Assembly (NCBI GenBank): GCA_032622095.1
Contig: CP136066.1
Span: 129,675,917 to 129,739,916 of the forward strand
Origin: Siphonodentalium dalli
Lineage: Eukaryota > Mollusca > Scaphopoda > Gadilida > Siphonodentaliidae
Length of the DNA stretch: 64,000 nt
Direction: 5' to 3'
The translations under genes and the position numbers were made by a program. Below the pieces are notes generated by a model that saw nothing but the letters and a program-made list of their open reading frames with translations, did no database searches and was not told the origin of the DNA. Shown piece by piece: positions 12,173-24,739 of the stretch. Position 1 is the first letter of the stretch, and the number at the start of each line of letters is the position of its first letter.

Positions 12173-12316
12173 ATGCCTGCGACAAAACGGAGGTGTATCC
12201 GCCAAAAACGAAAGGACCAGTCGAAGAAGCAGAAAACTGAAGAACAACCTTCTGCCATATCAGACACTACATGCATAACTGTTGATCAATTTCAATCAAA
12301 ATATAACTATCTGTAA
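12173..12316 (+). CDS. Possible 47-codon exon with basic N-terminus
   Basis: A pyrimidine-rich acceptor-like stretch ending in CAG (about 12160-12171) is followed at once by ATG. The 47 codons open with a strongly basic stretch (residues 5-24, many Lys/Arg, nuclear-localisation-like) and then turn acidic/polar, ending in TAA. It is too short to assign. It could be the last coding exon of the fragment at 10691, but the frames cannot be joined without knowing the introns. A poly-C run lies upstream near 12067. Confidence 0.2.
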   Translation: MPATKRRCIRQKRKDQSKKQKTEEQPSAISDTTCITVDQFQSKYNYL

Positions 12317-13410
12317 ATTCAGAGAGCAGGTCGTCCAGGTCATTCCATGGGATAAAATCTTCGTTTGCCATTTTCAGACTATAGTGAAAGTCTGTGGGGA
12401 TATCTCCATTTTATAGGCGTTTTAATACTCAAAAAAATATTCACAATACCCAACCTGAGTAATATAAGCTTTATTTATAATTTTTGAATATGCATTCGTT
12501 TTTCTTTCTATGAGGTGGCGCTTTATTGTTTACTATTTTGCACTTACATAAATACTTATAAAGTTGTTTGTATCTCTTTGTTTAAAAAGAAGATATTTAA
12601 TAATAGCTACTAGAAACTGTGAATGTAGTTGATTGAACAATCGCAATATGAGAACTGAAGTCACACGCAAGATAAAACAATATTGTCACTGGCTTCGTTG
12701 TGGATTAAAATAAAACAGGTAAAATTAGCGATGGTTAGCCCTCTTCACGATGTGTTAACATTGCATTAACTGAAGTGTGATCATATTCAATTCTCATTGC
12801 TTTGGGACAGATTAAACTTCCTGCTTCATTCAAGCCTCGTTATATAAGCACTATTAAGTTCTGCTAATTGAGCATTCACCAACTTGATATGTCATTAATA
12901 GTTGCGTAATTACGCTCTTTTAGTTAAGAAATAATTCGGCGGAAATGACAACAATGCTCCTTCTATGACTGAGTGTGATGCTTCAATTTCAAAGCTTTAT
13001 TTTAATGCCCAGTAGGTGTTTTCCCACTTTGATTAGGCCACTATAAACAATAAACTAAATGTATTCAATGTAAAATTAATTCAAGCATTTATTATAAGCG
13101 GGTAAATGAAAGAAGCTAGCGTCAGAAAGAAAACTTTGTGTGCTAACGGCACTGTTCCGACACTAAACGAAATCAAAAGACGCCATTTTGTTTACGCCGT
13201 GGTTATAGCAACATGCGATCTCGCAACCAGGCTCTCGTTAATTGGCAAACAAAAGAATCCGCGATATATTGCGTTACTCTATGAGAGCTGCCTATCCATC
13301 TCATTTACGTCCATGAGTAAATGCATGCGGCCGTAAAGCACATGGCTTTGTTTGGATACTTTCTGGCCCACAATGCAACAGTCAAAATGGTTATCTGTAA
13401 AACAGTCTAT

Positions 13411-14447
13411 GGAAATTATGAGTGGTCGTGTGTGCGGGTATTCAGGTATATCTGGAAGAGCTCACCGTTGGTGAGGTATATATGTATACCTGGATTGACA
13501 CTGTGGTCATGAGTATGGCGAATAAGTATACATGTAGTGGCTATATGGTCCATGTGGGGTGTATATGTATGCAATGAGTGACTGTATGATCGTGAATGTG
13601 GTGAATATGTATACATAGAGTGACTATATGGTCACATGTCAGGTGTAGGAGTATACCTGGTGTTCATGCATGGTGACTCGTGGCTGTATCGTCATGTGTG
13701 GTATGTACGGGTATAACCAATTATGACTGTATGGTCAGGTATATGTGTATAAAGTGGGTGACTATATTGTCATATGTGTGCAGGTGTTTATGTACATATG
13801 GAATGACTGCGGTAATGGGTGGGTTGTAGATGTGTGGCTATCACTGTCCACAATAACCCAAGGATATGTTAACCAATAGAGAGGTCATATCAGATAGTTC
13901 TCCGTCTTGATGATGTTTATGTACATTAAGGAAACGTTAAACGTGTAAAGCGATAGCCACCCATTACCACCGTCATTCCATATATACATAAACATCACAG
14001 ACATATGACACTATAGTGCCCCACTGTATACACGTGCACCTGATTCATGACCACGGATGACCACACAGCCATTAGTGACAATGCAGGCACACCGATAATA
14101 CTCATAAATATGACCCATAACCATATAGTCACTCCCTGTATACCCATTCACCTCACAATTGGCCATACGGTCATCCCCTGTATACCTATTCTCCACATAA
14201 ATGGTCAAATAGACATTCAATATTTACATCAACACCACTACAATAACCATAGAGCCATTCACCTCACGATTGGCCATGTCACTCCATGTATCCCTATTTG
14301 TCACACCATAGCCGAATAGCCAGTCAAGATATACTGATACACCCAGCCATGTCAGTATAGTCACTCCATGTATGTGTATGCACCTCGCCCATGACCATAT
14401 AGCAACAATTAAAACCGTATAATATACCCGTATAACCTACACATGAC
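13411..14447. repeat. Orientation-switching minisatellite, unit 1
   Basis: The left half (to about 13,880) is made of degenerate repeats of about 42-56 bp around gtgactatatggtcacatgt and gtatacctgg. The right half (from about 13,960) is made of inverse-oriented repeats (ccatatagtcactccctg, tgtatacccattcacctcac). The halves are imperfect inverse copies: ggaatgactgcggtaatggg near 13,800 pairs with ccattaccaccgtcattcc near 13,961. The region ends where the RT fragment begins. Frames of 60-90 codons on both strands are repeat artefacts. Confidence 0.75.
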
Positions 14448-14474
14448 CATACCACACGAGTAACCAAGCAAAGA

Positions 14475-16001
14475 GTGGCAAAATCATCGAGTACATTATT
14501 AGACCCAATTATTATCGGCAATTCCCTTCGTGTACTAGAAGCTGAAGTAATAAACCCGGGAGTCTCTGACCACTTAGGTGTATATGTGTCACTAGCTTAT
14601 GATTATTCACAAGTAACTTCGTTCCAGAGAGTAGTATGGAACTACTCCAGAGCAAATTTTGAAAGAGCCAACGAAATACTCGGTAACACGAACTGGGATG
14701 ATCTCCTTGAGTGCCTCGACACCGATTCAGCTACCATACTTTTCCAAAATAAATTTATGTCAGTAATGAACGATACAATTCCCCAATCCACTGTTACGGT
14801 TCGGCCCAAGGATAAAATCTGGTTTAACTCAGAAATCCGAAGAGAAATTCGCAAACGCGAAAGGCTACGTACAAAAGCCATAAAAAATAATAATCCCAAC
14901 ACATGGCAAAAATATAAGCAATGTCGAAATAAAGTAAATAACATGAAAAAGTTCGCGAAATCGAAATTTGATGAAAAATTGGAAGACCGCATGAAAGAAT
15001 CATCATCTCCCCGCGAATTCTGGCAACTAATGAATTACCTACTATGTAAAAAGAAAACAACGAATGTTCCACCCCTATACTGCTCGAATGCCCATATAAA
15101 TACCATAAACGTAAATGGAACCGTGTACGCGACTGATGATCTTGACAAGGCTAACATATTAAACCAGAGCTTCATTTCTAACTCATCAATAAATGACTCA
15201 AACCACAGTTTACCTGTGTTCAATTCTCGTTGTAAAAACACGATGGAGGACTTTGAGTTCACCGAAGATGAAATAATTTTGGCAATTAAATCACTTAAAT
15301 TAAACAAAGCCCATGGCTACGATGGAATTAGTGCAAAAATGCTCCTAGCTACCGCAGAATCAATTGCTCGTCCATTAGTTTTAATCTTCAGAAAATCTCT
15401 TGATAGCATGACATTTCCATCTGTATGGAAAAAGGCTAATGTTGTCCCCATCTTTAAAAAAGACGACCCCGCTGATAGCAAGAACTATCGTCCTATTTCC
15501 CTTCTACCCTGCTTGGGAAAAATATTTGAGAAAGTTGTACTAAAACAGATCAGGGATTTCTTTAAAAAAAACGAACTACTATTCTTACGTCAATCGGGCT
15601 TCATGCCAGGGCAAAGCACTTCTCATCAACTCATAGATCTATACAATCACCTGTGTCAATCTCTCGACAATGGACTGTATACATGTTCTATTTTTTGTGA
15701 TATATCAAAGGCATTCGAGAGAGTTTGGCACAGGGGACTAATACATAAACTTTCAAGTTATGGAGTTCGTGGTAAATCTTTGAAATGGCTAGGAGACTAT
15801 TTAAATAACCGACAGCAGCGCGTATTAGTTAACAACAGCTTTTCTAGCTATGAGATCATCCCAGCGGGCGTGCCACAAGGCTCAATCTTAGGCCCTTTTC
15901 TATTTTTGGTTTACATCAATGATTTAGCAGACAACATCTGTTCTGTTACGAGAATGTACGCTGACGACACTTGCATTACTAACGAGCACCACGACCTATA
16001 G
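14475..16001 (+). pseudogene. Non-LTR retrotransposon endonuclease/RT fragment, unit 1
   Basis: 508 codons open, in fact open back to 14436, but without an ATG: the first codon here is GTG inside an endonuclease domain already cut at its N-terminus. Residues 1-45 hold the end of an APE-type endonuclease (TLLDPI, then SDHLGVYVSL at 31-40, the SDH motif). Residues 110-185 are the basic linker typical of Jockey/CR1-group LINEs (WFNSEIR, KYKQCRNKV). RT motifs follow: NYRPISLLP (337-345), CDISKAFERVWH (408-419, catalytic Asp 409), GVPQGSILGP (465-474) and YADD (495-498). The frame stops at residue 508, right after YADD, so thumb and C-terminal region are missing. It is thus truncated at both ends and cannot be a complete enzyme. 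Most likely it is a LINE piece trapped in the repeat unit. Confidence 0.9.
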
Positions 16002-17635
16002 ATGAGCGGTCTTGGGCCCAACGGGGCTTATTTTTCGAGTTTAATTTTTTTCTTTACACACGGAAAAATTATACATCATATGAAAGTAGAAGATGTAGGC
16101 TTCATGTTCCGCCCTGCTGTAAAATGTGAAAGTGGTGCCGTTACCATGGAAACGGAATGTAAACAATGTAGATACAGTTTGATATTAAACCATTTCCGCA
16201 AATGGTAAAAACTAATTTAAGCCCATTCTAGAACAGGAACAGACGTTGAAATTCATTTATTGATGATTTGTCCACTATAACTATGTTCCAACGATTCCAG
16301 TATTAAATAGGATGCACATATAGGTTATACGGGTCTTTATTGCCATTTTGGGGTGAAAATGGTGATTTTTGCAAAAAATGCGATAATTTTGGAATTGGAA
16401 CATTTGTTGAATACTACATTGGCTACAGTAATAATTTATGCATTATTATGATGGCATCATACGTGTACTTAAAATTAATTTGGATAAAACTGCCGAAAAG
16501 GCCCAATACCAAGAGAAATACCTGTTACCATGGAAACGATATTTAAAAATACAAAAAATGCCATTATTGGAAAGAAATGAAGACCTATAACCCATGCGAC
16601 ACAATATAACTTTTTTTAATTTGTTTTTTATGACATGCACTTTTAATCCGGACTTCTGTGTTGGGTAATTGTTGTGGTTTATTCAGCTGTTGTCATGGAA
16701 ACGGACCAAATTTCGCCAAATAATGATGTTTTTTTCCCCATAGAGCTGACATTTAAAGCATGTAATTTTATGAAGCAAATCTTATTATGACAACCCGTTA
16801 TAGATGTCTCAAAACCTTTTTCAAAGATTACTATTTCCCAATTATCCCAGTAGTAGCTAGGATGCACATATAGGATATGAAGGTTTTATTGTCATTTTGG
16901 GGTAAAAACTGTAAATTGTTTGCAAAAAATGCGATAATTTTGGAATTGAAACATTTATTAGATACTACATTGGTTACAGTAATAATTTATAAATATTATG
17001 ATGGCTTCTTACGTGTGCTTCAATCTAGTTTTGATAAAACTGCAGAAAAAGCCCAATACCCTGAGAAATACCTATCACCATGGAAACGATATTAAAAAAT
17101 TTCATTATTGGAAAGAAATGAAGTTCTATAACCATTGCGACACAAATAAACTTTTTGAATAATGATGTTTTCCCCTATAAACCGGACATTTAAATTGTGA
17201 ATTTTATAAAGCAAAACATATTGTAACAACCTGTTATAGGTATCTCAAAATCTTCAACTCATATACATAATACAATAGGGGATAAGAGCACCCCTAAGAC
17301 GACTTTCCTGCAGGTTTGCCAGACAAATTTACCATTATGTGAACGTACCCTGACATGGTACTCATCATACTTAGAGTCCACGTGTTTTGATCGTTTTATT
17401 CCCAATTTCTCAGCTGTTTCTGTGGATCTAGACGAAAATTGTCTAAATAGTGATGTGTTTTGCACAATTTGTTTTATTATTGGAAATTGAGTTAAAAATT
17501 AAAAACCAACACCACGTATCTGGAAAATGCCATGATAGGATTTTAAAAGATTCGCTGTCTGGGAATTATGAAACTGATTTGAAAGCAAATAGTTGATGAT
17601 TATAAGCTACATCCCTAAATAGTAATTACCTGTAA
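16002..17635. repeat. AT-rich unit tail with a 550-bp duplication and four X-box-like sites, unit 1
   Basis: Sequence beginning ggatgcacatatagg at about 16310 recurs diverged at about 16860, and most of 16140-17250 aligns with itself at about 550-bp offset. Conserved within both halves is the 14-mer G(T)TNCCATGGAAAC type: 16140-16153 and 16524-16537 (GTTACCATGGAAAC), 16689-16702 (GTTGTCATGGAAAC) and 17074-17087 (first base changed). These fit the RFX X-box consensus GTHNYYATRRNAAC. No gene is called. The segment ends at the truncated left foldback arm of unit 2. Confidence 0.6.
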
Positions 17636-19924
17636 CTTTGGTATCTGTCATAGTTTACGCGAGAAATTTTAAACACATATCAGGGACATGTTCCCCCTTC
17701 TTGAATGTTAAAAAACATTTCCAGATGCTTGTCGTATTTTAATTGATTTTATGCGATGAAATAATGCGAAAATTCAGAAAATTGCACTAATTTCTCAATA
17801 TTTTGCGGTTTTAGTAAACACCTGATAAAAGTCGTTCTATTTGGGAATTTTTAAACCAAATTTGCAGACAATATAGAGTAAACACAGTACTATCGGAATA
17901 TCGTCAAGGAGTTCTGTGCCGAAGCTGCCGTCAATAAATTCGCTTTTTCGTGTTCGACGAAAATGAAACTTGTCTGTTTAAAGGTCCCATTTTCGTGTCG
18001 AATGGTGATAGAATCTCCATTTGTCAAGTTGATGGATAAATTACATCACACTTAATCGGCTTATGTCCGCGGCCATAAACCTGTGTTTTTATAACAATTT
18101 ATTGGAGACAAACTGTTGCGCGCTTATCAGTTGAAGTTAATAATCGTGAAGCCTGTGTAACAAATGTTCAAATACAACGGAAAAAAAATACGTAAAATAA
18201 ATAGCGTGACCAATGAGCATTCACAAAACAATATACATCAGTTTTGAAAACGAGTAAAAATGATTATAAATGAAAACGCTCTTTATCGTTTACCGGCGCT
18301 TTTGCGCAAGAAGGTTTTTAATGGACGCAATCATTGGATTTTGTTCTAGGCTAAAAAAAACAAACAATACAAAATGTGTTCAAACTTCCTCTTTTGAAAG
18401 TTGAAGTAAAACATCACGGGTGTTGTTACAGTCTATTGTGATTCTTTGGTGAGCACGCAGTGAACACAAGTCATACTTTGCCAAATTCATCCCGTATATC
18501 ACACATGTTTAGCATACATGACACGTCGTCACTTTCGTGAGAACATCTAACGGAAGTTTTATGGGGTATATAAAATAGAAGCATGGCCAGTTGATGTACA
18601 GACAGCGAACTAAAAACCTTCCTAAACGACCGTGGTGTTCCATCAACTAGACGAAAAAAAAGATGAGAAAGTGCAGCTAGCCGAGTTGGCACACAAACAG
18701 AAATTTCCAGTTATTCAGTCGGCAGATGATCAACAGAAAACGGTTAATACCCAAAAAGCGAAGTTGTTATGCCTGGAGTTTTTGTTGTCTTTCTACATAC
18801 AACGAAGATGTGAAATTCAAGATTTTTCGCCAGATAGATCCAAAGAAATACTTTGTTGAAATCTCTTGCCATATTTTGCTGTATTTATGCAAAACGTGCA
18901 TCTCCATCTTAACACATCGATGTAGATTGAAAACGACATATTTGCGGTCATGTAATGATAACATAAACGCTCTTTATTGGTTCCGTTTTATATGGTATAA
19001 AATGACCTTCCGAATTACTCTAAACTTGAAAGTTTTTTGTAGGAAATCAATAAACTTATAGTACATGTACGAATATTCATATCAAATTAAATAATACTCA
19101 CGTTTCTGGGTTACGTCGGTCATTATTGCAACCGAAAACTGCACAGCGATTTGAAGGCATTTTCAATTTATGATTTTGTAAGGGTAGTAGATGGGCACGA
19201 AGCGAAGTGATTTTGTTGAATGAGAGTAGAAGGGTGCGAAGCGCCCGGGATGGTCGAAAATATCGAGAGAAGATACCATAGCATATGGATTAGGTTCAAA
19301 TGTCACAATAGACATGAAGGAGTATCACATCGCCCTCTCACATGCTTCAGTTGTCAGTTAAAACATGAAGTTTTTCATAAAACAGTTTCATTTTCGTGAA
19401 ACGCATGCGAAGCAAGATGTGCGAAGAGAGAATTTATTGACGGCAGCTTAGGCAGTCTGAGGGGTAATTAATCCCAAATGCACGGAACTCCTTTACGATA
19501 TTCCGATAGTACTGCGTTTACTCTATATTCTCTAAAAAGTTTGTGTAAAAGTTCCCAATAGAACGACTTTTATCAGGCGTTTACTAAAACCGCAAAATAT
19601 TGAGAATATTAAAAACCTTCTTGCGCAAAAGCGCCGGTACACGATAAAGAGCTTTTTCATTTATAATCGTTTATGAAACAGCAACAAGAAAACCATAGTC
19701 AGAAATGGTAACGCCACCAAGATCGTATTATTAGCCATAAATATAAATCATAATATAAAATATATTGGTTACATGAATGGACCGCCTCAGAATTCCGTTA
19801 AGATAAGTAATTCTTCAAATTATTACAATGAACTACGGCTTATAAATTACTGCAGGTTTCTCATTCGCCACACCAGAATGCTTCTAAATGCGGATCAAAG
19901 CTAAGAGTGCGTGGCACAGCCATT

Positions 19925-20905
19925 GCTCATAGACATTTTACAGATAGCGAGAATGATGCATGCTGGGAACGAAAGCATCCACAGCAAAGCCATGTGCTTA
20001 CGGAGGCATGCGTTTATTATAGGGGATTTATGGTGGGCCTATAAAACTAATTATAACTTTGTTATCTGTCATAGTTTATGCGTGAAATTTTAAACATATA
20101 TACCTGGACATCTACCCCTTCCAGAATGTTGAAAAACATTTTCAGTTGCTCATCGTATTTTTATAGACGAAATAGTCCGAAATTCCAGAAAATTGCGCTA
20201 ACTGCTCAATGTTTTAATGTGTTACAAAACGTCTGATAAAAATAGTTCTATCGGGAATATTCACACCATTTTTTTTCAGAGAACATAGTGTAAATATAGT
20301 CCTATCGGGATATCCTAAAGGAGATTAATTAAACCCCTCAGACTGCCGAAACTGACGACATTAAATTCGCTTTTTCGTGTCCCGCGGAAATGAAACTTGT
20401 CTGTCCATTGATGACGTTATTTATTTGACATAGTATTTTTTTCTTCTGTTGTATTTGAACACTTGTTGCACGCGCAGGCTGCACGATCATAATAACTTCA
20501 ACCGATAAGCGCCGACTGATACCCACGCAACAGTTTGTCTCAAATAAATTGTTATCAAAACGCAGGTTTATGGCCGCGGACATAAGCCGATTAAGTGTAA
20601 TGTAATTTATCCATGAACTTGACTGAAAAATTGTGATTCTATCACCATTAGCCACGAAAATGGGACCTCTAAACAGGCAAGTTTGATTTTCGGCGGACAC
20701 GAACAAGCGAATTTATTGTCGGCAGTTTCGGCAGTCTGAGGGTTAATTAATCCCGAATTAAACGGAACTACTTTACGATAGTCCGATAGGACTATGTTTA
20801 CTCTATGCATGTTCTCTGAAAAAATAGTGTGAATATTCCCGATAGAACTCTTTTTATCAGACGTTGTGTAACACCTTAAAACATTGAGCAGTTATAGCGC
20901 AAACC
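19925..20905. mobile_element. Older coreless copy of the foldback element
   Basis: It begins at the ATAGAC terminus (catagacattttacagatagcg), follows the left-arm order (cctataaaactaattataac, then gtcatagttta, then gcgaaacttgtctgt-like sequence) to about 20405, then switches to the inverse arm (gttgtatttgaacac, cagtttgtctc, ttatggccgcggacataagc) to about 20905. It differs from the array arms at many positions by eye and lacks the core with the TATA box. It shows that the foldback exists outside the array units and that its arms are element ends. Confidence 0.7.
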
Positions 20906-22499
20906 GAAATGTGTTGTCTTGCAAGATATCCCACCGCTTTAGCTAAATTTACCTTCCTACAATATCCATAAAGAGGATCATATATTATATACCCACGGTT
21001 TTAATTATAGAATATAAAATATATTGGTTTCGCGAATGACCAACTCAGAATTCCGTTAAAATAACAATAACAACCAGCACCTATAACGAACCGTTTTACT
21101 GGACTTGGCCTACTGGTCGCGTAGTTCCGACTTTTAAATAAACGGAATTTCCAACTCTATAAATAAAAGCCCCACAATGCATTCGCCCTGTCCACCAAGC
21201 AATATCAAAATCTCAGCAGCTAGATACACCACAGGTGGCGTAATAAATGCTCTTTATTATTTCCGTATCAGGAATACAGTAACAAACAAGACAGCAGTAA
21301 AATAAATGGGGACAAAAAGTTAGTGTAATCATGTATGAAATTTCCAACTGTTAAAATTCTTTATAACAGTTGTGACTCCCACCCCCTCAAAATACCTCCA
21401 TCATTCGATCCCCGTCCCCATCATAATGGGGACAATAATTACTAGTTGGGATACCAGGCAATGGTAACCATGTATTTTAACCTTTATGTTGTAGTGTAAT
21501 AATGTATGAAATTTCCAACTACATGTGCATTAACTTTTTTTTACAAAAGTTGTGAATCATACACACTCAAAATCTAACTTCCACCCCCACCCCACTACAC
21601 TGTCCCTTCCACTTAAAAACATTCTGGAGATCAAGTTGGCCACAGGTGTTCAGTTATTATACCCCACGTGTCTTGGACTGTTGCCAAATTCACAGTGCTC
21701 CATTAGAGGGCCTGCTTGGACTGTTGCCAAATTCACAATGTTAACTGCAGAGAGGTTGTATGTTATTGGGGACGTTCTAATATGACAATAGGCTGGCCTA
21801 ATTAACGAACCATGCACAGCTAAATACACACAAGCAACTTTTAATCTTCAAATAGATACAATTGTCGGCCTCCAAAATTCAATATACTTTCTTATATACA
21901 AACAAACATTGAACTCATACCATTGTTTCACTTAACCAAAATAGCGAATTTCCCCAAAAGAACGCATATAGACTGCGCATGCGCAATTATATTAAAATAC
22001 CCACAATACACTTCACGAGGCTCACAATGGGTTATAATATTTGTTTTCCAAATTTGTTTTATCTTCAACTAAAAACAAATAGTCTATCGAAATAACTTTC
22101 AAATTAATATTACACGTTTCTATAAATAAGCAAATTAGTATATATAAACAAAGCGTATTTCATTAATATTTGACTACAAAAAATACTCGGAACACAACTG
22201 TAAATAAACTAACTTGAGACTCTCAGTCACTCACACCGTCACAGTCTCAGTCTCACTATCGAGCTGACACTCAGAACAGCATCCGAAGCCGGAAATTTGG
22301 AAATTCGCCATTTTTCTTCAAACAATTTTATTCTTTACAAAATACAAATTATCGGGTTAACATAAAACCATTCAAAAATTGAAACAAACTTAAATAATAA
22401 ATAAATTAAACCATAAACTCTTACCATAATTACAGAAAATAAAAGATGGCCGTTACTACAAAAAAAAACAGACATGTGCACTCCAATTAAAATTACCCA

Positions 22500-23016
22500 T
22501 AATTCAGTTCACTACACCAGGGGCTCCCAACAGGTTATACAATATTTTCAGGCTATCAGATTATTTATATTTTCGACTTTAAGTTTACAATTTGAGCCTG
22601 TCCTCACTCTATCGATACGATTTATCATAAACATATTATACACCAGTGGCGTTAACTTTACAACTTCGGCATCTACGTGATTATATCGGTACGATTCAGT
22701 AAGGTACAAACAATCTCCATAAAATACCCACAATTCAGTTCACTACATGCAGGGGCTCCCAATAGGTTATTCCCATTTATTATGGGCTCCCAATAGGTTA
22801 TACAATATTTTCAGGCTATCAGATTATTTATATTTTCAACAACATATTATTACACCGGTGACTTTAAGTTTACAATTTGAGCCTGTCCTGACTCTATCGA
22901 TAGGATTTATCATATTTTCATAAACGTATTATACACCGCTGGCGTTAACTTTACAATTTCGGCATCTACGTGATTATATCGGTACGATTGAGTAAGGTAC
23001 AAACAATCTCCAAGAA
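22500..23016. repeat. Tandem duplication of about 240-290 bp in the composite insertion
   Basis: Blocks starting cagttcactaca...aggggctccc at about 22503 and 22737 both run through ggttatacaatattttcaggct and acgtgattatatcggtacg to gtaaggtacaaacaatctcc (ends near 22718 and 23012). The second copy carries an extra small rearranged piece. No coding sequence. Confidence 0.6.
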
Positions 23017-23675
23017 TACATTCGCCCTGTACTCCATGCGATATAAAAAAACCAAATGCTAGAAACACCACACTAGGTGGCGTAATAACACTGTACTTAT
23101 GGGAACAACTGATGTATATTGTTTTGTGAATGCTCATTGGTCACGCTATTTATTTTACGTAGTTTTTTTCTGTTGTATTTGAACATTTGTTACACAGGCT
23201 TCACGATTATTAACTTCAACTGATAAGCGCCGTCTGCTACGTATGCGCGCAACAGTTTGTCTCCAATAAATTGTTATAAAAAACACAGGTTTATGGCCGC
23301 GGACATAAGCCGATTAAGTGTGATGTAATAGAATCCCAATAGAACGACTTTTATCAGGTGTTTACTAAAACCGCAAAATATTGAGAGATTAGTGCAATTT
23401 TCTGAATTTTCGCATTATTTCATCGCATAAAATCAATTAAAATACGACAAGCAACTGGAAATGTTTTTGAACGTTCTAGAAGGGGTACATGTCCCTTATA
23501 TATGTTTAAAATTTCTCGCGTAAACTATGACAGATACCAAAGTTATAATTAGTTTTATAGACCCACCCTAAATCCCCCATAGTAAATGCATGCGGCCGTA
23601 AAGCACATGGCTTTGTTTGGATACTTTCTGGCCCACAATGCAACAGTCAAAATGGTTATCTGTAAAACAGTCTAT

Positions 23676-24739
23676 GGAAATTATGAGTGGTCGTGTGTGC
23701 GGGTATTCAGGAATATCTGGAAGAGCTCACCGTTGGTGAGGTATATATGTATACCTGGATTGACACTGTGGTCATGAGTATGGCGAATAAGTATACATGT
23801 AGTGGCTATATGGTCCATGTGGGGTGTATATGTATGCAATGAGTGACTGTATGATCGTGAATGTGGTGAATATGTATACATAGAGTGACTATATGGTCAC
23901 ATGTCAGGTGTAGGAGTATACCTGGTGTTCATGCATGGTGACTCGTGGCTGTATCGTCATGTGTGGTATGTACGGGTATAACCAATTATGGCTGTATGGT
24001 CAGGTATATGTGTATAAAGTGGGTGACTATATTGTCATATGTGTGCAGGTGTTTATGTACATATGGAATGACTGCGGTAATGGGTGGGTTGTAGATGTGT
24101 GGCTATCACTGTCCACAATAACCCAAGGATATGTTAACCAATAGAGAGGTCATATCAGATAGTTCTCCGTCTTGATGGTGTTTATGTACTTTAAGGAAAC
24201 GTTAAACGTGTAAAGCGATAGCCACCCATTACCACCGTCATTCCATATATACATAAACATCACAGACATATGACACTATAGTGCCCCACTGTATACACGT
24301 GCACCTGATTCATGACCACGGATGACCACACAGCCATTAGTGACAATGCAGGCACACCGATAATACTCATAAATATGACCCATAACCATATAGTCACTCC
24401 CTGTATACCCATTCACCTCACAATTGGCCATACGGTCATCCCCTGTATACCTATTCTCCACATAAATGGTCAAATAGACATTCAATATTTACATCAACAC
24501 CACTACAATAACCATAGAGCCATTCACCCCACGATTGGCCATGTCACTCCATGTATCCCTATTTGTCACACCATAGCCGAATAGCCACTCAAGATATACT
24601 GATACACCCAGCCATGTCAGTATAGTCACTCCATGTATGTGTATGCACCTCGCCCATGACCATATAGCAACAATTAAAACCGTATAATATACCCGTATAA
24701 CCTACACATGACCATACCACACGAGTAACCAAGCAAAGA
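23676..24739. repeat. Orientation-switching minisatellite, unit 2
   Basis: Same organisation as in unit 1 with scattered substitutions (for example attatggctgtatgg for attatgactgtatgg near 23995). No gene. Confidence 0.7.

Larger units (their letters stand above)
10432..13315. mobile_element. 2884-bp insertion with 7-bp target duplication (AGTAAAT)
   Basis: The intact array reads catagtaaatgcatgcgg. Here AGTAAAT occurs at 10425-10431 and again at 13316-13322, with 2884 bp between. The ends (CAGCGATGTATATATG and the inverse of the other end, CATGGACGTAAATGAG) agree at about 10 of 16 positions, a weak TIR. The left part, to about 10560, is locally CpG-rich like a promoter, with a GTGAGT donor-like site at 10600. 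Possible exons are listed separately. No transposase motif is recognised. A hAT-like element (8-bp duplication with one mismatch) is one option; a non-autonomous element carrying captured sequence is another. Confidence 0.6.
7781..13410. mobile_element. Foldback element, unit 1 (interrupted)
   Basis: The left arm is 7781-8582; the right arm is 9869-10431 plus 13316-13410, split by an insertion. The arms are inverse copies: for example ccaaagttataattag at about 10381 is the inverse of the sequence at 7880. Both ends, and the left end of the diverged copy at 19925, start at ATAGAC, which I take as the terminus. The core (8583-9868) carries a possible small transcription unit and also a third, inner inverted block (9665-9868) matching the inner half of the left arm. 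No transposase is encoded. Confidence 0.8.
19684..23087. mobile_element. Composite insertion of about 3.4 kb
   Basis: In an uninterrupted unit, cagcaataacactg is continuous (for example 60536). Here the sequence leaves after gaaacagcaa and returns at aacactgtac. The insertion opens with CAAGAAAACCATAGTCAG, the terminus shared with 3985-4285, then holds a diverged coreless foldback (19925-20905), a second related stretch (aatataaaatatattggttt near 21012), two copies of a motif ending aggtggcgtaata (near 21232 and 23078), and duplicated blocks at 21310-21580 and 22500-23016. No RT or transposase frame is seen. It looks like nested insertions rather than one element. No clear target duplication. 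Confidence 0.6.
17636..23675. mobile_element. Foldback element, unit 2 (interrupted)
   Basis: Left arm about 17636-18328, truncated at taactttgg relative to unit 1, as in all later units; core about 18329-19607; right arm 19608-19683 and 23088-23675, split by the composite insertion. The core has 14 bp (gcaagatgtgcgaa) that unit 1 lacks near 9670. Confidence 0.75.

Noticed and set aside
13321-14521. Frames of 60-90 codons in the minisatellite, repeated in each unit
   Set aside because: Tyr/His/Thr/Ile-biased products of the repeat; inverse-strand pairs mirror each other.
14642-15307. Minus-strand frames of 82-116 codons opposite the RT fragment
   Set aside because: Antisense shadows of a real RT frame, identical in all units.
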